Positions 1-8,103 of a DNA stretch of 64,000 nt are shown here, one piece after another. Numbering within the stretch: the stretch's first letter is position 1; each line of letters starts with the position of its first letter. The DNA comes from Myxococcales bacterium (GTDB taxonomy: Bacteria > Myxococcota > Myxococcia > Myxococcales > Myxococcaceae), in contig JAUXRI010000247.1 in NCBI GenBank assembly GCA_030681895.1, positions 1 through 64,000 on the forward strand, given 5' to 3'. The position numbers and the translations under genes were made by a program. The notes under the pieces were generated by a model, which was not told where the DNA came from, did not search any database, and worked only from the letters and a program-made list of their open reading frames with translations.

Positions 1-16
1 TCGCGCGCGGGGCGAC

Positions 17-520
17 GTGGCCGCGAGCCGCAGCACCAGGAAGGCAGCCACCGTTTCGCAGGACGACGCGGTTGCCGATGGCGCCGAGCTGGTCTCGACG
101 ATTCGTGAGCTCGTTCGGCGCGGAGCCCCGAAGGACAAGCAGCTGTGGAAGGCGTTTGGCGTGGGCTCGCGCTTCACGCCGTCGGTCGGCACGGTCTCGA
201 GCGCGCTGAAGGGAATCATCGCGGCCGCGAACAACTTCCCGAGCCAGACACAGGCGCTCGGCGTTCTCGCGGCTGACGTCACGCGCATGCAGGGGTTCGT
301 GGCGTCGATCTCGTCCATCGATGCCGACCAGGAAGCGAAGAAGCAGACCTCGAAGCAGGCGACCGCGCAGCTGAAGGCCGCCGTGGAGCGGCTGTCGGGC
401 AACCTGTCGCTGCTGGCCTCGATCGCGCGCCTGGCGCTTCCAGCGACGGACGCGCGCGGGTTCGACGCTGCCCTTCCGGCCAGTCCCAAGGCGAAGAAGA
501 AGGCTGCCCCGCCCGCCTGA
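17..520 (+). CDS. Hypothetical protein, possibly 5'-truncated by the window edge
   Basis: I do not recognise this protein. A GTG gives 167 residues, but the frame stays open to the window edge, so the true start may lie outside. The protein is Ala/Ser/Lys-rich and predicted mostly helical. A central part (about 30-110) contains hydrophobic heptad-like spacing, and the C-terminus is a basic Lys/Ala/Pro tail, as in small nucleoid-associated or phasin-like proteins, but no motif supports either function. It lies 65 bases upstream of the PIN module on the same strand. The gap holds a TATAAA box (555-560) and a strong GGAGGT ribosome site, which suggests the next genes have their own promoter. Confidence 0.55.
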   Translation: MAASRSTRKAATVSQDDAVADGAELVSTIRELVRRGAPKDKQLWKAFGVGSRFTPSVGTVSSALKGIIAAANNFPSQTQALGVLAADVTRMQGFVASISSIDADQEAKKQTSKQATAQLKAAVERLSGNLSLLASIARLALPATDARGFDAALPASPKAKKKAAPPA

Positions 521-585
521 GGGTCGAAGACGCGCCTCCGTCAGGGGAGCGGCCTATAAAGGGTCTCGCCGAAACGGAGGTCGCC

Positions 586-1506
586 ATGGTTCACGAACAC
601 ACCATCACGTTGAGAGGGCCGGCCCTCGATGGGCCCGGAGTATCCGGCCACCTCCTGCGAGACTTGTTCGGCGTGCTGGTTCAGGGCGCCGAGCAGTCGC
701 TCCGATTCCGCCTGGAAGGTCGCAGCACGTTTCGTGGCACGCAGCCGGCCTGGCTTCGTTCAGCCGCAGACTTCCAGATGCTCGAGATCGAACGAGCCAG
801 AGGTTCTCGGACGCTGAAGCTCGAAGCCCTGTCGTTGCTGGAATCGATGCCCGACCGATTCGAGCAGGGCACCCTCTTTGATGACTTCGACCCTCGGCGC
901 TCACCTCTGGCGTTCTTCGAAGATGCACTCGAGAGCGCGTTGGCCGGCGACGAAGACAGCGAGCGATTCGATCACTCGCTGCTTCAAACCTGCGCCGAGT
1001 TCAAAGGCGTCCTGGCTGCCGGCATCGACGAGCTCGAAATCCAGAACGGGCGTCACGTCGTCGTCGAGCCGGCATCGCTCGAACGAGCCCTCCGGCTTTC
1101 TCGAGTTCACTATGCATCCCGCACGGTGCGTCTTGCCGGTCGCCTCGACACGATCAGTTACAGCGACTGCAGATTCACCCTCGTGCTCCAGAATGGGGCT
1201 CGAATCGCGGGGACTGCTCGAGACCTGGGGGCCGACGCACTCCACTCACACTTCGGAAAAAACGTCGTCGTCACTGGCACTGCCGACTTCAGACCATCGG
1301 GTCGCCTCCTTCGCCTGAATGCCGAAGACGTCGACCCGGCCACGAAGAATGAGATGCAGATATTCACGAGCGTGCCACGCCCGCTGCTCGGCCCACCTGT
1401 CGTTGAGCGAGAAGCCGTCAAGGGCGGCCTCGCGGCAATCGCAGGGCGCTGGCCCGGTGAGGAGTCGATTGAAGAACTCCTCCTTCAGCTGAAGGCGCTG
1501 GGATGA
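586..1506 (+). CDS. Unknown 306-residue partner of a PIN nuclease (candidate oversized antitoxin)
   Basis: An ATG preceded by GGAGGT (6-base-range spacing) supports the start. No family is recognised with confidence. The last 25 residues, with a WPGEES motif followed by a Leu/Glu helix, resemble the short acidic tails that end many antitoxins paired with PIN toxins. Residues about 180-250 are beta-rich with Gly turns and could be an OB-like barrel (inference). The gene overlaps the downstream PIN gene by ATGA, so the two are translationally coupled. Both have visibly lower GC (roughly 50-58% in sampled lines) than neighbours, suggesting acquisition by transfer. At 306 residues it is far longer than usual VapB-type antitoxins, so a toxin-neutralising role is an inference from position and tail only. 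Confidence 0.75.
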   Translation: MVHEHTITLRGPALDGPGVSGHLLRDLFGVLVQGAEQSLRFRLEGRSTFRGTQPAWLRSAADFQMLEIERARGSRTLKLEALSLLESMPDRFEQGTLFDDFDPRRSPLAFFEDALESALAGDEDSERFDHSLLQTCAEFKGVLAAGIDELEIQNGRHVVVEPASLERALRLSRVHYASRTVRLAGRLDTISYSDCRFTLVLQNGARIAGTARDLGADALHSHFGKNVVVTGTADFRPSGRLLRLNAEDVDPATKNEMQIFTSVPRPLLGPPVVEREAVKGGLAAIAGRWPGEESIEELLLQLKALG

Positions 1507-1970
1507 GCAGCCGTGAACCCGGCTGGTTCGTCGACACGAATATCCTGCTCCACGTCATCCGGCGATCGCCTCTTGGCGAGCACATTCTCAACGCGTTGCA
1601 GTTTCGTGCTCGAGCCACGGTCTCGTCGATCAGTGTCGTGACGCAGGCGGAGCTCTTCTCATTGGGTCGTCAGCACCACTGGGGAAAGCCAAAGTTCGAT
1701 CGTCTTGAAGAGCTCCTGAACGAGTTGGTGATTGTCGATGTCACTGCGGGAGCTCTCCCGATCATCGAGAAGTACGCCGAGTTCGACCAACTCAGCCTCG
1801 CCGCGGGACGAACCATGGGAAAGAACGACTTGTGGATCGCCGCATCAGCGGCCGCAACGGGTTGCCGGCTGCTGACCACCGACCGCGACTTCGACCACCT
1901 GAGTCCCCAGCACCTGAAGGTCTGGTGGTTCGATCCAGATGCGAGCGAATGGGCCAGCGCGCCGATCTGA
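1503..1970 (+). CDS. PIN-domain ribonuclease, VapC-like toxin
   Basis: This 155-residue protein has the full set of PIN acidic residues: Asp11 in FVDTN, Glu50 in TQAEL, Asp109 in GKNDLWIAA and Asp127 in TTDRDF. PIN domains are Mg2+-dependent ribonucleases; VapC members cut tRNA or rRNA and are held inactive by a cognate antitoxin encoded just upstream. The start ATG overlaps the stop of the 306-residue upstream gene (ATGA), the standard arrangement for such modules. The length and fold match typical VapC proteins. What is odd is the partner, which is not a small DNA-binding antitoxin. The gene is convergent with the next one, with only four bases between the stops. Confidence 0.88.
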   Translation: MSSREPGWFVDTNILLHVIRRSPLGEHILNALQFRARATVSSISVVTQAELFSLGRQHHWGKPKFDRLEELLNELVIVDVTAGALPIIEKYAEFDQLSLAAGRTMGKNDLWIAASAAATGCRLLTTDRDFDHLSPQHLKVWWFDPDASEWASAPI

Positions 1971-1974
1971 AGCG

Positions 1975-3372
1975 CTACTTCAACCGCTCGATGGCGTTCT
2001 TCGCCACGTTCGCCTCAGAACCGTTCGGGTGTTCGTCGAGGTAGCGCTGGTAGTACTCGAGCGCCTTCGCCTTCTTGCCCTGCGCCTTGAGCACCTCGGC
2101 CATGCCCATGATCGCCGGCCCGTACTTGCCGTTGGCCTTCAGCGCCTGCTCGAACGACGCCTCGGCCTGGAGCATCTGCCCGAGGTCGAACAGCGCGAAG
2201 CCGCGGCCGACGATCGGCTCCACGCGGTCGGGTTTCAGATCGGCCGCGCGGCCGTAGTAGTTGAGCGCCGCTGCGTATTTCTCGGCATCGCGAAGCGCGT
2301 CACCACGCTCCATGTAGAAGTCGTACGACTTGCCCGGCGGTGGACCCGTCTGCGTCACGGCCTTCACGCCAGCATCGACGGGCGCCACGATCGTGGGAGC
2401 GCCTGCATCGACTCCCGCGTCTGCCACGCCCGCATCGGTCGACCCTGCATCGGCGAGGGCTTCGAGTTCGCGTTGCTTCGCAGCCACGGCCGCAGCCTCG
2501 GCTTCGGCCTTCACGCGCGCGTTCATCGCCTCCTGCTCGGCCTTGATGCGCGCTTCTTCTTCCACCAGACGCTGCGCCGCGAGCCGCTGCGCCTCGGCCT
2601 TGGCCTGCTGCTCAGGCTCGTAGAAACCGAAGTAGTAGCCGGCGCCACCGCCCACCAGGAGCCCGCCGAAGATCAACACCACCCACTTGAGCCCGCCGCC
2701 ACGAACGGCCTTCTCCATCTCCTTCTCGTCGACCGGCTCAGGCTGGGGCAGCGGGCGCGACTTCGGCTTCGGCTCAGGCAACGGCGCCGAGAACGAAGGC
2801 CCCTTCATCGTCTCGCGCATCGGGTCGGCCGGAGGAACGGACGGCGCGGGAGGCGGCGGAGGCTGCTGAGACGGGAGCGAGAAGTTCGGCTCCTTCCACG
2901 TCTCGTGAATGCGTGCGCCCGGAGGAATCGACGGCGGTGACACGGCCGGCAGATCGACCTGACTCGCCCGCAGCGTCTCGTACGCACGGCCCTTGTTCGC
3001 GTCTTCGACCACCTGGAAGAAGCTCGCCAGCTCAGGAATGTCGCCGAGCCGCTTCCACGTCTCGCCCGTCAGCGAGATCTCGTCGTCGCGCCCGACCTTG
3101 CGCTCGATGATCCACTTCTGCAGCGTCGTGAGCTCTTTGCAGAGATACGTGTTGCCGTTGGGCTGGCGAACCCGCCACTCGCGGTGCGCAGCGGTGGGCG
3201 GCAGCGGCGCGGCTCCCAGCTCGTCCCGAACCGGGAGCGTCATCACCAGCGACTTCCGCTTCACGCGAAAGACGTGCTGACACTCCGAGCACTTGACGGT
3301 CACGCCGTCGTCGGTGACGCGAGCATCATCGAGCTCGTATTCCGACTGACAGCGGGGACACCGGACGTCCAT
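1975..3372 (-). CDS. Zinc-ribbon, GYF-like, transmembrane TPR protein
   Basis: The 465-residue protein begins with an MJ0042-type zinc ribbon (Cys5, Cys8, Cys28, Cys31) followed by a GYF_2-like block (about 64-125, with KWIIERKVGRDDEIS). A Pro-rich stretch leads to one membrane helix near 228-250 with Gly-rich core. The part after it is a charged Ala/Glu/Gln coiled coil, an Ala/Asp/Val low-complexity linker, and two or three TPR-like repeats at the C-terminus (YYGRAADLKPDRVEP and following). The N-terminus should be cytoplasmic and the TPR part periplasmic. The order matches myxobacterial proteins that link cytoplasmic signals to the envelope; no precise function can be assigned. It is divergent from ftsK with a 142-base gap. 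Confidence 0.82.
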   Translation of the reverse strand: MDVRCPRCQSEYELDDARVTDDGVTVKCSECQHVFRVKRKSLVMTLPVRDELGAAPLPPTAAHREWRVRQPNGNTYLCKELTTLQKWIIERKVGRDDEISLTGETWKRLGDIPELASFFQVVEDANKGRAYETLRASQVDLPAVSPPSIPPGARIHETWKEPNFSLPSQQPPPPPAPSVPPADPMRETMKGPSFSAPLPEPKPKSRPLPQPEPVDEKEMEKAVRGGGLKWVVLIFGGLLVGGGAGYYFGFYEPEQQAKAEAQRLAAQRLVEEEARIKAEQEAMNARVKAEAEAAAVAAKQRELEALADAGSTDAGVADAGVDAGAPTIVAPVDAGVKAVTQTGPPPGKSYDFYMERGDALRDAEKYAAALNYYGRAADLKPDRVEPIVGRGFALFDLGQMLQAEASFEQALKANGKYGPAIMGMAEVLKAQGKKAKALEYYQRYLDEHPNGSEANVAKNAIERLK

Positions 3373-3456
3373 GAGGCCTCGGACCGTAGATCAGGCCCCC
3401 TTCCACGGGAACGCAACAATCTGACCGCCCTGCCCGGAACGAGGACGGTCGAAAAA

Positions 3457-3484
3457 TTGCCCCGCCGTCCCCCCTCCCTACACT
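3457..3484 (+). promoter_or_regulatory. Candidate sigma-70-type promoter for ftsK
   Basis: TTGCCC at 3457-3462 and TACACT at 3479-3484 are separated by 16 bases, each matching four of six consensus positions. The site is about 30 bases upstream of the ftsK ATG at 3515. This is a pattern match in GC-rich DNA and could be chance. Confidence 0.35.
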
Positions 3485-3514
3485 CCGCAACATCTCGATC
3501 CAGAGGTGTTGGTG

Positions 3515-6500
3515 ATGACGACGGTGAAGCGACCGAAGGACAAGGCGTTGCTCTCGAAGCAGGACATCGTCGCGCGACGAAAGGCCCTGAAAGAAAAGAA
3601 GATGGGCTCGTCGCCCACGGGCAGGCGCGCCATCGTCGGCGTGTTCGTGCTCGCCGCGTCGGTGCTCTCGTTCCTCTCGATCGCGACGTTCGATCGTGTC
3701 GATCGGGTCGGCCCCGGCTTCCGCAACGCCATCGGCCCCGTCGGCCACGCCATCGGAGAAGCCTTCCGCGGCCTGCTCGGCATCGTGGCCCTGGTGGTGC
3801 CGATCGTCGGCTTCTACGCCGCCGGTGTCCTCTTCATCGGAGAGAAGGACCGCAAGCGCTGGCCGCAGCTGGTCTCGTTCGGCCTCTTCCTCATCTCGGG
3901 CGCCATTCTCTCGCAGCTGCTCTTCAAGGAAGACGCGAGCTGGGCGCACGCTCCGGGTGGCCTCGTCGGCCGTGAACTCGGTGGGCTGATGACGGCGCTG
4001 TTCTCGACCGTCGGCACCGTCGTGCTCGTCAGCGCCATCGCCGTGACGGCCGCCATCGTCGGCACCCAGTTCGCCTTCTTGCGCTTCTGCAGCTGGGCCT
4101 GGGCGAAGTCGCTCGTGCTCGCCGATCAGGCGAAGGCCTGGGCGCTCACGTTCTGGGCGCAGCAGCAGCAGCGCCTCGAGCAGCGCAAGCTCGACGCCGA
4201 GAAGGAGCAGGCCGAAGAAGACGCCTTCCTCGCGACGCTCGACGACGAAGACGCTGAGCTCGCAGAGCTCGAAGCCGCAGCCGCTGACGCCGAAGCTGCC
4301 GTCGAAGAGGCCGATCGCCTGCAGAAGAACCAGGAAGAGGCCCGCGCCCGCGCCATCACCGAGAAGGAGAAGCTGCGCCTCGAGCGTGAGCGCCTCGCCA
4401 TCGAACGTGAGGCCGCCCGCCTCGCGAAAGACGCGCTCAAGTCGGCTCGCCTCGCGCAGAAGGACCAGCGCGCGCAGTCGGTCGCCGCCATCACGCCGGG
4501 CCTCGTCGACGAAGCCCGCACCTCGCCGCCTCCGTCGCCTGCGCAAACGACTCCGCCCACCAACGGAGACCCCGCCTGGGCGATGTCCTTCTTCCAGCCG
4601 CAGCCCCCGCCTCCGCCGCCGCAGTCGATGCCGCCGGCGCCGAACGTGCCTTCGCAGCCGCCCGTCGCCGTCGCCCCGCCCAGGCGCGTGCCGAACATCG
4701 TCGAGGCGTTGCCGCAGCCTGTGGCGTCACACTCGCTTCCGCCGGAGCCCGTCGACTCCGCGATGTTCATCAACGAGTCGGCCGCCGCGAACGTCTCGAA
4801 GCCGCCGATGCCCGCCATCGAAGGTGCTGGAGCCCTCGCGCCCGCCGCCGCCGGAGCACTGTCCATCGGCGCGCAGACCTCGGCGCTCGCCGCCATGGCG
4901 CCCCACGCGCTCGCCAAGACGCCGCTCATCGTCGAGCCCAAGGCGCCGCCGAAGCCCACGAAGGTCGACAAGAAGCAGTTCGAGTTCACCGCGGGCCGCA
5001 CCGGCTTCGATCTGCCGCCCCTCGACATGCTCGACATGAAGAAGAACGAGAAGAAGGTGCTCGATAAAGACGCCTTCCTCGTCACCGCCGAGCGCCTCAC
5101 CTCGAAGCTGCGCGACTTCGGCATCGACGGAGAGGTCGTCGAGATTCGCCCCGGCCCCGTCGTCACCATGTACGAGTTCAAGCCGGCGCCAGGCGTGAAG
5201 ATCAGCCGCATCGCCTCACTGTCGGACGATCTCGCGATGGCGATGGAGGCCATGCGCGTTCGTATCGTCGCTCCGATTCCCGGCAAGGGCGTCGTCGGCA
5301 TCGAGGTGCCGAACAAGGAACGCGAGATGGTCTTCCTCAAGGAGATCGGCGAGCAGGACGCGTTTCAGAAGTCGCAGTCGCGCCTCACCATGTGCCTGGG
5401 CAAGGACATCGAGGGCATGCCGTACATCCTCGATCTCGCCAAGGCGCCCCACCTGCTGATGGCCGGCACTACGGGCTCGGGCAAGTCAGTCGCGGTGAAC
5501 GCGATGATCATGTCGATTCTGCTCAAGTCGACGCCTGAAGAAGTCCGCTTCATCATGGTCGACCCGAAGATGCTGGAGCTCTCGATCTACGAGGGCATTC
5601 CGCACCTGCTCCTGCCCGTCGTGACCGATCCGCGGAAGGCCGCGGTCGCGCTCCAGTGGGCCGTCGACGAGATGACGCGGCGCTACAAGCTGCTGTCCGA
5701 GGCCGGCGTGCGCAACATCACCGGCTACAACACGCTCGTCGAGACGGAGCAGAAGAAGAAGGCCGCCGCGAAGTCGACGGTCGAGGCGAAGCCCACCGTC
5801 ATCAAGCCGAAGGCCGAAGCTCCGAAGCCGCCGGTCGTCGCGGAAGCGGCTGCCGCGCCCGCGCCTGCCGAAACGAAGGCCGAGGCCCCGCCGCTCATCG
5901 CGCCCGTCGTCGAGGCGAAGAAGAAGAAGCGCAAGCTGCTCATCGTCGACGTCGCCGAAGGTCAGGAATCGCCGTCCGCCGAGACCGCAGCGCCTGTCGA
6001 CGAGGCCTCGCCCACGCCCTCCCTCGAGATGGGCGTGGCCGTGCCCACCGATGCGGCTGAAGAGATCCGCGAAGCCGTCGCTCCCGATCTCGAGAAGGCC
6101 ATCGAAGCCGCCGCGACCGAGGCCGAGATTCGCGTCGAGGAGCCTGAAGCGACCGACGAGGCTCCGTCCGAACAAGAGGCCGCGGCCCTCGCCGAAGCCG
6201 CCGCTGCGGAGCACACCGCCGAAGCCGCCGCCGACGATCGCCAGAAGCTGCCGTACATCGTCGTCATCATCGACGAGCTCGCCGACCTCATGATGGTCGC
6301 CTCGAAAGAGGTCGAGACGTCGATCGCCCGCCTCGCCCAGATGGCCCGCGCTGCCGGCATTCACCTCATGGTGGCCACGCAGCGCCCGTCGACCGACGTC
6401 GTCACCGGCATCATCAAGGCGAACTTCCCGACCCGCATCACCTTCATGCTCCGCAGCAAGCCCGACTCGATGACCATCATCGGCACCGTCGGCGCCGAGG

Positions 6501-6922
6501 CGCTGCTGGGCATGGGCGACATGCTCATCATGCCGCCGACCAGCGCTCACCTGCAGCGCGTGCACGGCTGCTTCGTCTCGGAGATCGAGATCAAGAAGGT
6601 GGTCGACCACCTCAAGGCCCAGGGCAAGCCCGTCTACGACGAGAACATCCTCAAGCCGCGCGAAGACGAGAACGCGGGTGGCGAAGACGCCGAAGACGAG
6701 CTGTCGGACGAGCTCTACGATCAGGCCATCGCCATCGTCAGCGAGATGAAGAACGTCAGCATCTCGATGCTCCAGCGAAAGATGCGCATTGGCTACAACC
6801 GCGCGGCGCGCATGATCGAACGCATGGAGCGCGACGGCGTGGTGGGCCATGCCGACGGCGCCAAGCCCCGCGAGGTGCTCGTGCGCAGCCTCGGCGAGAT
6901 GCCCGGCACCGGCGCGATGTGA
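3515..6922 (+). CDS. ftsK: DNA translocase FtsK/SpoIIIE with inserted segment in the motor
   Basis: FtsK couples division to chromosome segregation by pumping DNA through the septum. I chose ATG 3515 because AGAGG lies 6-10 bases upstream. The 1135-residue protein has four N-terminal membrane helices (about 35-190), a Glu/Ala/Arg coiled coil, a Pro-rich linker, then the RecA-like motor. Walker A GTTGSGKS is at residues 651-658 and Walker B VVIIDE ends near 921. A winged-helix gamma domain closes the protein (about 1065-1135, with MQRKMRIGYNRAARMIERM-like pattern), so it should read KOPS-like sequences. Between Walker A and B lies an extra Lys/Ala/Pro/Glu-rich segment (about 750-905) that standard FtsK lacks; flanking motor sequence is intact, so this is an insertion rather than a frameshift. 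Confidence 0.96.
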   Translation: MTTVKRPKDKALLSKQDIVARRKALKEKKMGSSPTGRRAIVGVFVLAASVLSFLSIATFDRVDRVGPGFRNAIGPVGHAIGEAFRGLLGIVALVVPIVGFYAAGVLFIGEKDRKRWPQLVSFGLFLISGAILSQLLFKEDASWAHAPGGLVGRELGGLMTALFSTVGTVVLVSAIAVTAAIVGTQFAFLRFCSWAWAKSLVLADQAKAWALTFWAQQQQRLEQRKLDAEKEQAEEDAFLATLDDEDAELAELEAAAADAEAAVEEADRLQKNQEEARARAITEKEKLRLERERLAIEREAARLAKDALKSARLAQKDQRAQSVAAITPGLVDEARTSPPPSPAQTTPPTNGDPAWAMSFFQPQPPPPPPQSMPPAPNVPSQPPVAVAPPRRVPNIVEALPQPVASHSLPPEPVDSAMFINESAAANVSKPPMPAIEGAGALAPAAAGALSIGAQTSALAAMAPHALAKTPLIVEPKAPPKPTKVDKKQFEFTAGRTGFDLPPLDMLDMKKNEKKVLDKDAFLVTAERLTSKLRDFGIDGEVVEIRPGPVVTMYEFKPAPGVKISRIASLSDDLAMAMEAMRVRIVAPIPGKGVVGIEVPNKEREMVFLKEIGEQDAFQKSQSRLTMCLGKDIEGMPYILDLAKAPHLLMAGTTGSGKSVAVNAMIMSILLKSTPEEVRFIMVDPKMLELSIYEGIPHLLLPVVTDPRKAAVALQWAVDEMTRRYKLLSEAGVRNITGYNTLVETEQKKKAAAKSTVEAKPTVIKPKAEAPKPPVVAEAAAAPAPAETKAEAPPLIAPVVEAKKKKRKLLIVDVAEGQESPSAETAAPVDEASPTPSLEMGVAVPTDAAEEIREAVAPDLEKAIEAAATEAEIRVEEPEATDEAPSEQEAAALAEAAAAEHTAEAAADDRQKLPYIVVIIDELADLMMVASKEVETSIARLAQMARAAGIHLMVATQRPSTDVVTGIIKANFPTRITFMLRSKPDSMTIIGTVGAEALLGMGDMLIMPPTSAHLQRVHGCFVSEIEIKKVVDHLKAQGKPVYDENILKPREDENAGGEDAEDELSDELYDQAIAIVSEMKNVSISMLQRKMRIGYNRAARMIERMERDGVVGHADGAKPREVLVRSLGEMPGTGAM

Positions 6923-6929
6923 GACGAAG

Positions 6930-6949
6930 AAAAAACGCTGGAGCAGCCC
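6930..6949 (-). terminator. Probable intrinsic terminator of rnpB
   Basis: The GC-rich closing helix P1 of RNase P RNA is followed immediately by a run of six T on the minus strand (6935 down to 6930). A stable stem followed by a U tract is the form of a Rho-independent terminator. Confidence 0.6.
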
Positions 6950-7331
6950 TGTAAGCCGGGTTTTGTGCGCCCCGGTTTCCCGAGGCCGGCGAACATTCGT
7001 CTAGGAGCGCCGTTACCGACGCCCTCAACAGCAAGCAACCCGGAAGCCTCGGACGGGCCGCCCGTGTCACCCCTTGCGGAGTGACGCTTCCCTATTGGCT
7101 CTTGCACCAGGTGGGGTTTGCCGTGCCGCGGCTGTCACCAGTCGCGCGGTGCGCTCTTACCGCACCGTTTCACCCTTCCCCGCCCTTGCGAGTGGGAGGT
7201 CTGTTTTCTGTGGCACTTTCCTGCGGCTTGCGCCGACTGGCCGTTAGCCAGCACCCTGCCCTACGGTGCCCGGACTTTCCTCCCGCCACCCCGTCCTGCA
7301 ATGGCCGGCGTTCACCCGGGCTGCTCCAGCG
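6936..7331 (-). ncRNA. rnpB: RNase P RNA, bacterial type A
   Basis: On the minus strand the 5' region carries GGAGGAAAGTCCGGGC, then CCACAGAAAACAGACC and GGTAAGAGCGCACCG, and the 3' end carries ACAAAACCCGGCTTAC. These are the universally conserved RNase P RNA segments. The ends pair: CGCTGGAGCAGCCC (6936 side) with GGGCTGCTCCAGCG (7318-7331), forming helix P1, which fixes the boundaries to within a few bases. The RNA is the catalytic subunit that matures tRNA 5' ends. It is convergent with ftsK, ending 13 bases from its stop codon. Six T residues (minus strand, 6930-6935) directly follow P1 and probably act as the terminator. Confidence 0.97.
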
Positions 7332-7370
7332 CGATCGTTGGTAGCACCCCTGACGGCCGGAATCTGCACA

Positions 7371-7384
7371 CGTGACGTGTCACG
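7371..7384. promoter_or_regulatory. Palindromic operator-like site 1 upstream of rnpB
   Basis: CGTGAC-GT-GTCACG is a perfect inverted repeat with 6-base arms, starting 40 bases upstream of the rnpB 5' end. It contains the octamer ACGTGTCA (7375-7382), which recurs 60 bases further away in site 2. Position and symmetry suggest a dimeric regulator site; the regulator is unknown. Confidence 0.4.
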
Positions 7385-7427
7385 CGCGCGTTTCAGAGTG
7401 GTTTGACGTCAGAGACCTGCCGCTTCT

Positions 7428-7443
7428 CTGACACACGTGTCAG
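7428..7443. promoter_or_regulatory. Palindromic operator-like site 2 upstream of rnpB
   Basis: CTGACAC-AC-GTGTCAG is a perfect inverted repeat with 7-base arms. Its ACGTGTCA octamer (7435-7442) lies exactly 60 bases from the copy in site 1, about six helical turns, so both would face the same side of DNA. Confidence 0.4.
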
Positions 7444-7557
7444 CGACGACTCGCGTGCGCCGTCAAAATCACGCTGGAAATCCGCGAGATGGTTCAGTCG
7501 TTGAAACTGGCAAGGCTGTTGCTCAAGGACAGCACGCAGCCAGCACCCGGAGGGCCT

Positions 7558-7692
7558 ATGACCACGCCACACACCGCCAAGCCGACCCACCAGAGCCGAA
7601 AGAAGCCCCGGGTCGTCAAGACGTTGAGCGCCGCCGTGTGGGCGCAGGTAACCGTGGCGATTCGTCAGCTTGCCCGGCCAACCGCCCACTGA
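7558..7692 (+). CDS. Possible small basic protein (44 residues)
   Basis: An ATG behind GGAGGG (spacing only 3-4 bases) opens a 44-residue frame that is basic in the middle (SRKKPRVVK) and ends in a hydrophobic/amphipathic helix. No family is recognised. The only support is the ribosome site and the lack of another gene here; it may be spurious. Confidence 0.25.
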   Translation: MTTPHTAKPTHQSRKKPRVVKTLSAAVWAQVTVAIRQLARPTAH

Positions 7693-7710
7693 GCGCGGTT
7701 GGAAGGGAAC

Positions 7711-7977
7711 TCAGTCTTCGTCGGCGGCGATCTCTTCGTCAGCCTCGACTTCATCTTCATCTTCCGCGACCACCTCAGCGCCCTCGGCCACCTCGACCGG
7801 TTCGATGATCTTGGGCGCGGCCGACAAGCGGCTGCGACGACCCTCTGACTTGGTCACCGTGGCCTCCCGCTGGTCCGCCCCGCACTTGGGGCAGATCGGA
7901 TCGGGCTTCTTCATGTCGTAGAACTTCGTGGTGCACTTGAAGCAGAGAAACTTGGTACCGAAGTCTTTCGCGGGCAT
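7711..7977 (-). CDS. FYDLN-type (TIGR02300-like) zinc-binding acidic protein
   Basis: The 88-residue protein starts MPAKDFGTK, the usual opening of this family, which is why I prefer 7977 over an upstream ATG at 7998. Two CxxC pairs (CFKC near residue 12-15 and CPKC near 30-33) surround the FYDMKKPDPICPKCG motif, forming a zinc ribbon like the FYDLN motif of alphaproteobacterial members. The C-terminal half is very acidic (Glu/Asp/Val/Ala). The family is widespread but has no established function. It lies between the rnpB upstream region and the divergently transcribed GltJ/AgmX-like gene. Confidence 0.85.
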   Translation of the reverse strand: MPAKDFGTKFLCFKCTTKFYDMKKPDPICPKCGADQREATVTKSEGRRSRLSAAPKIIEPVEVAEGAEVVAEDEDEVEADEEIAADED

Positions 7978-8103
7978 GGCTGGGCACAACCCCCTCATCA
8001 GGAACCTGAAAACGAGTCGCGCTGCCTAGTGTCGCTGCGATTCCAAGTCAACGATGGCCGCGTTAGGCTATTCGCCGTTACACTCAAAGGGCCGGCTTTC
8101 TCC

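Larger units (their letters stand above)
7332..7710. other. Stretch upstream of rnpB with palindromes and one doubtful small gene
   Basis: About 380 bases separate the rnpB 5' end from the next convincing gene. The part nearest rnpB must contain its promoter, but I cannot point to a clear -35/-10 pair. It holds two related palindromes (7371-7384 and 7428-7443, listed separately) and a possible 44-codon gene at 7558. No tRNA or terminator is visible. Confidence 0.5.

Noticed and set aside
7393..7689. A 98-codon minus-strand frame in the region upstream of rnpB
   Set aside because: No ribosome site or recognisable domain, and it covers the palindromes; a smaller plus-strand frame is somewhat better supported.
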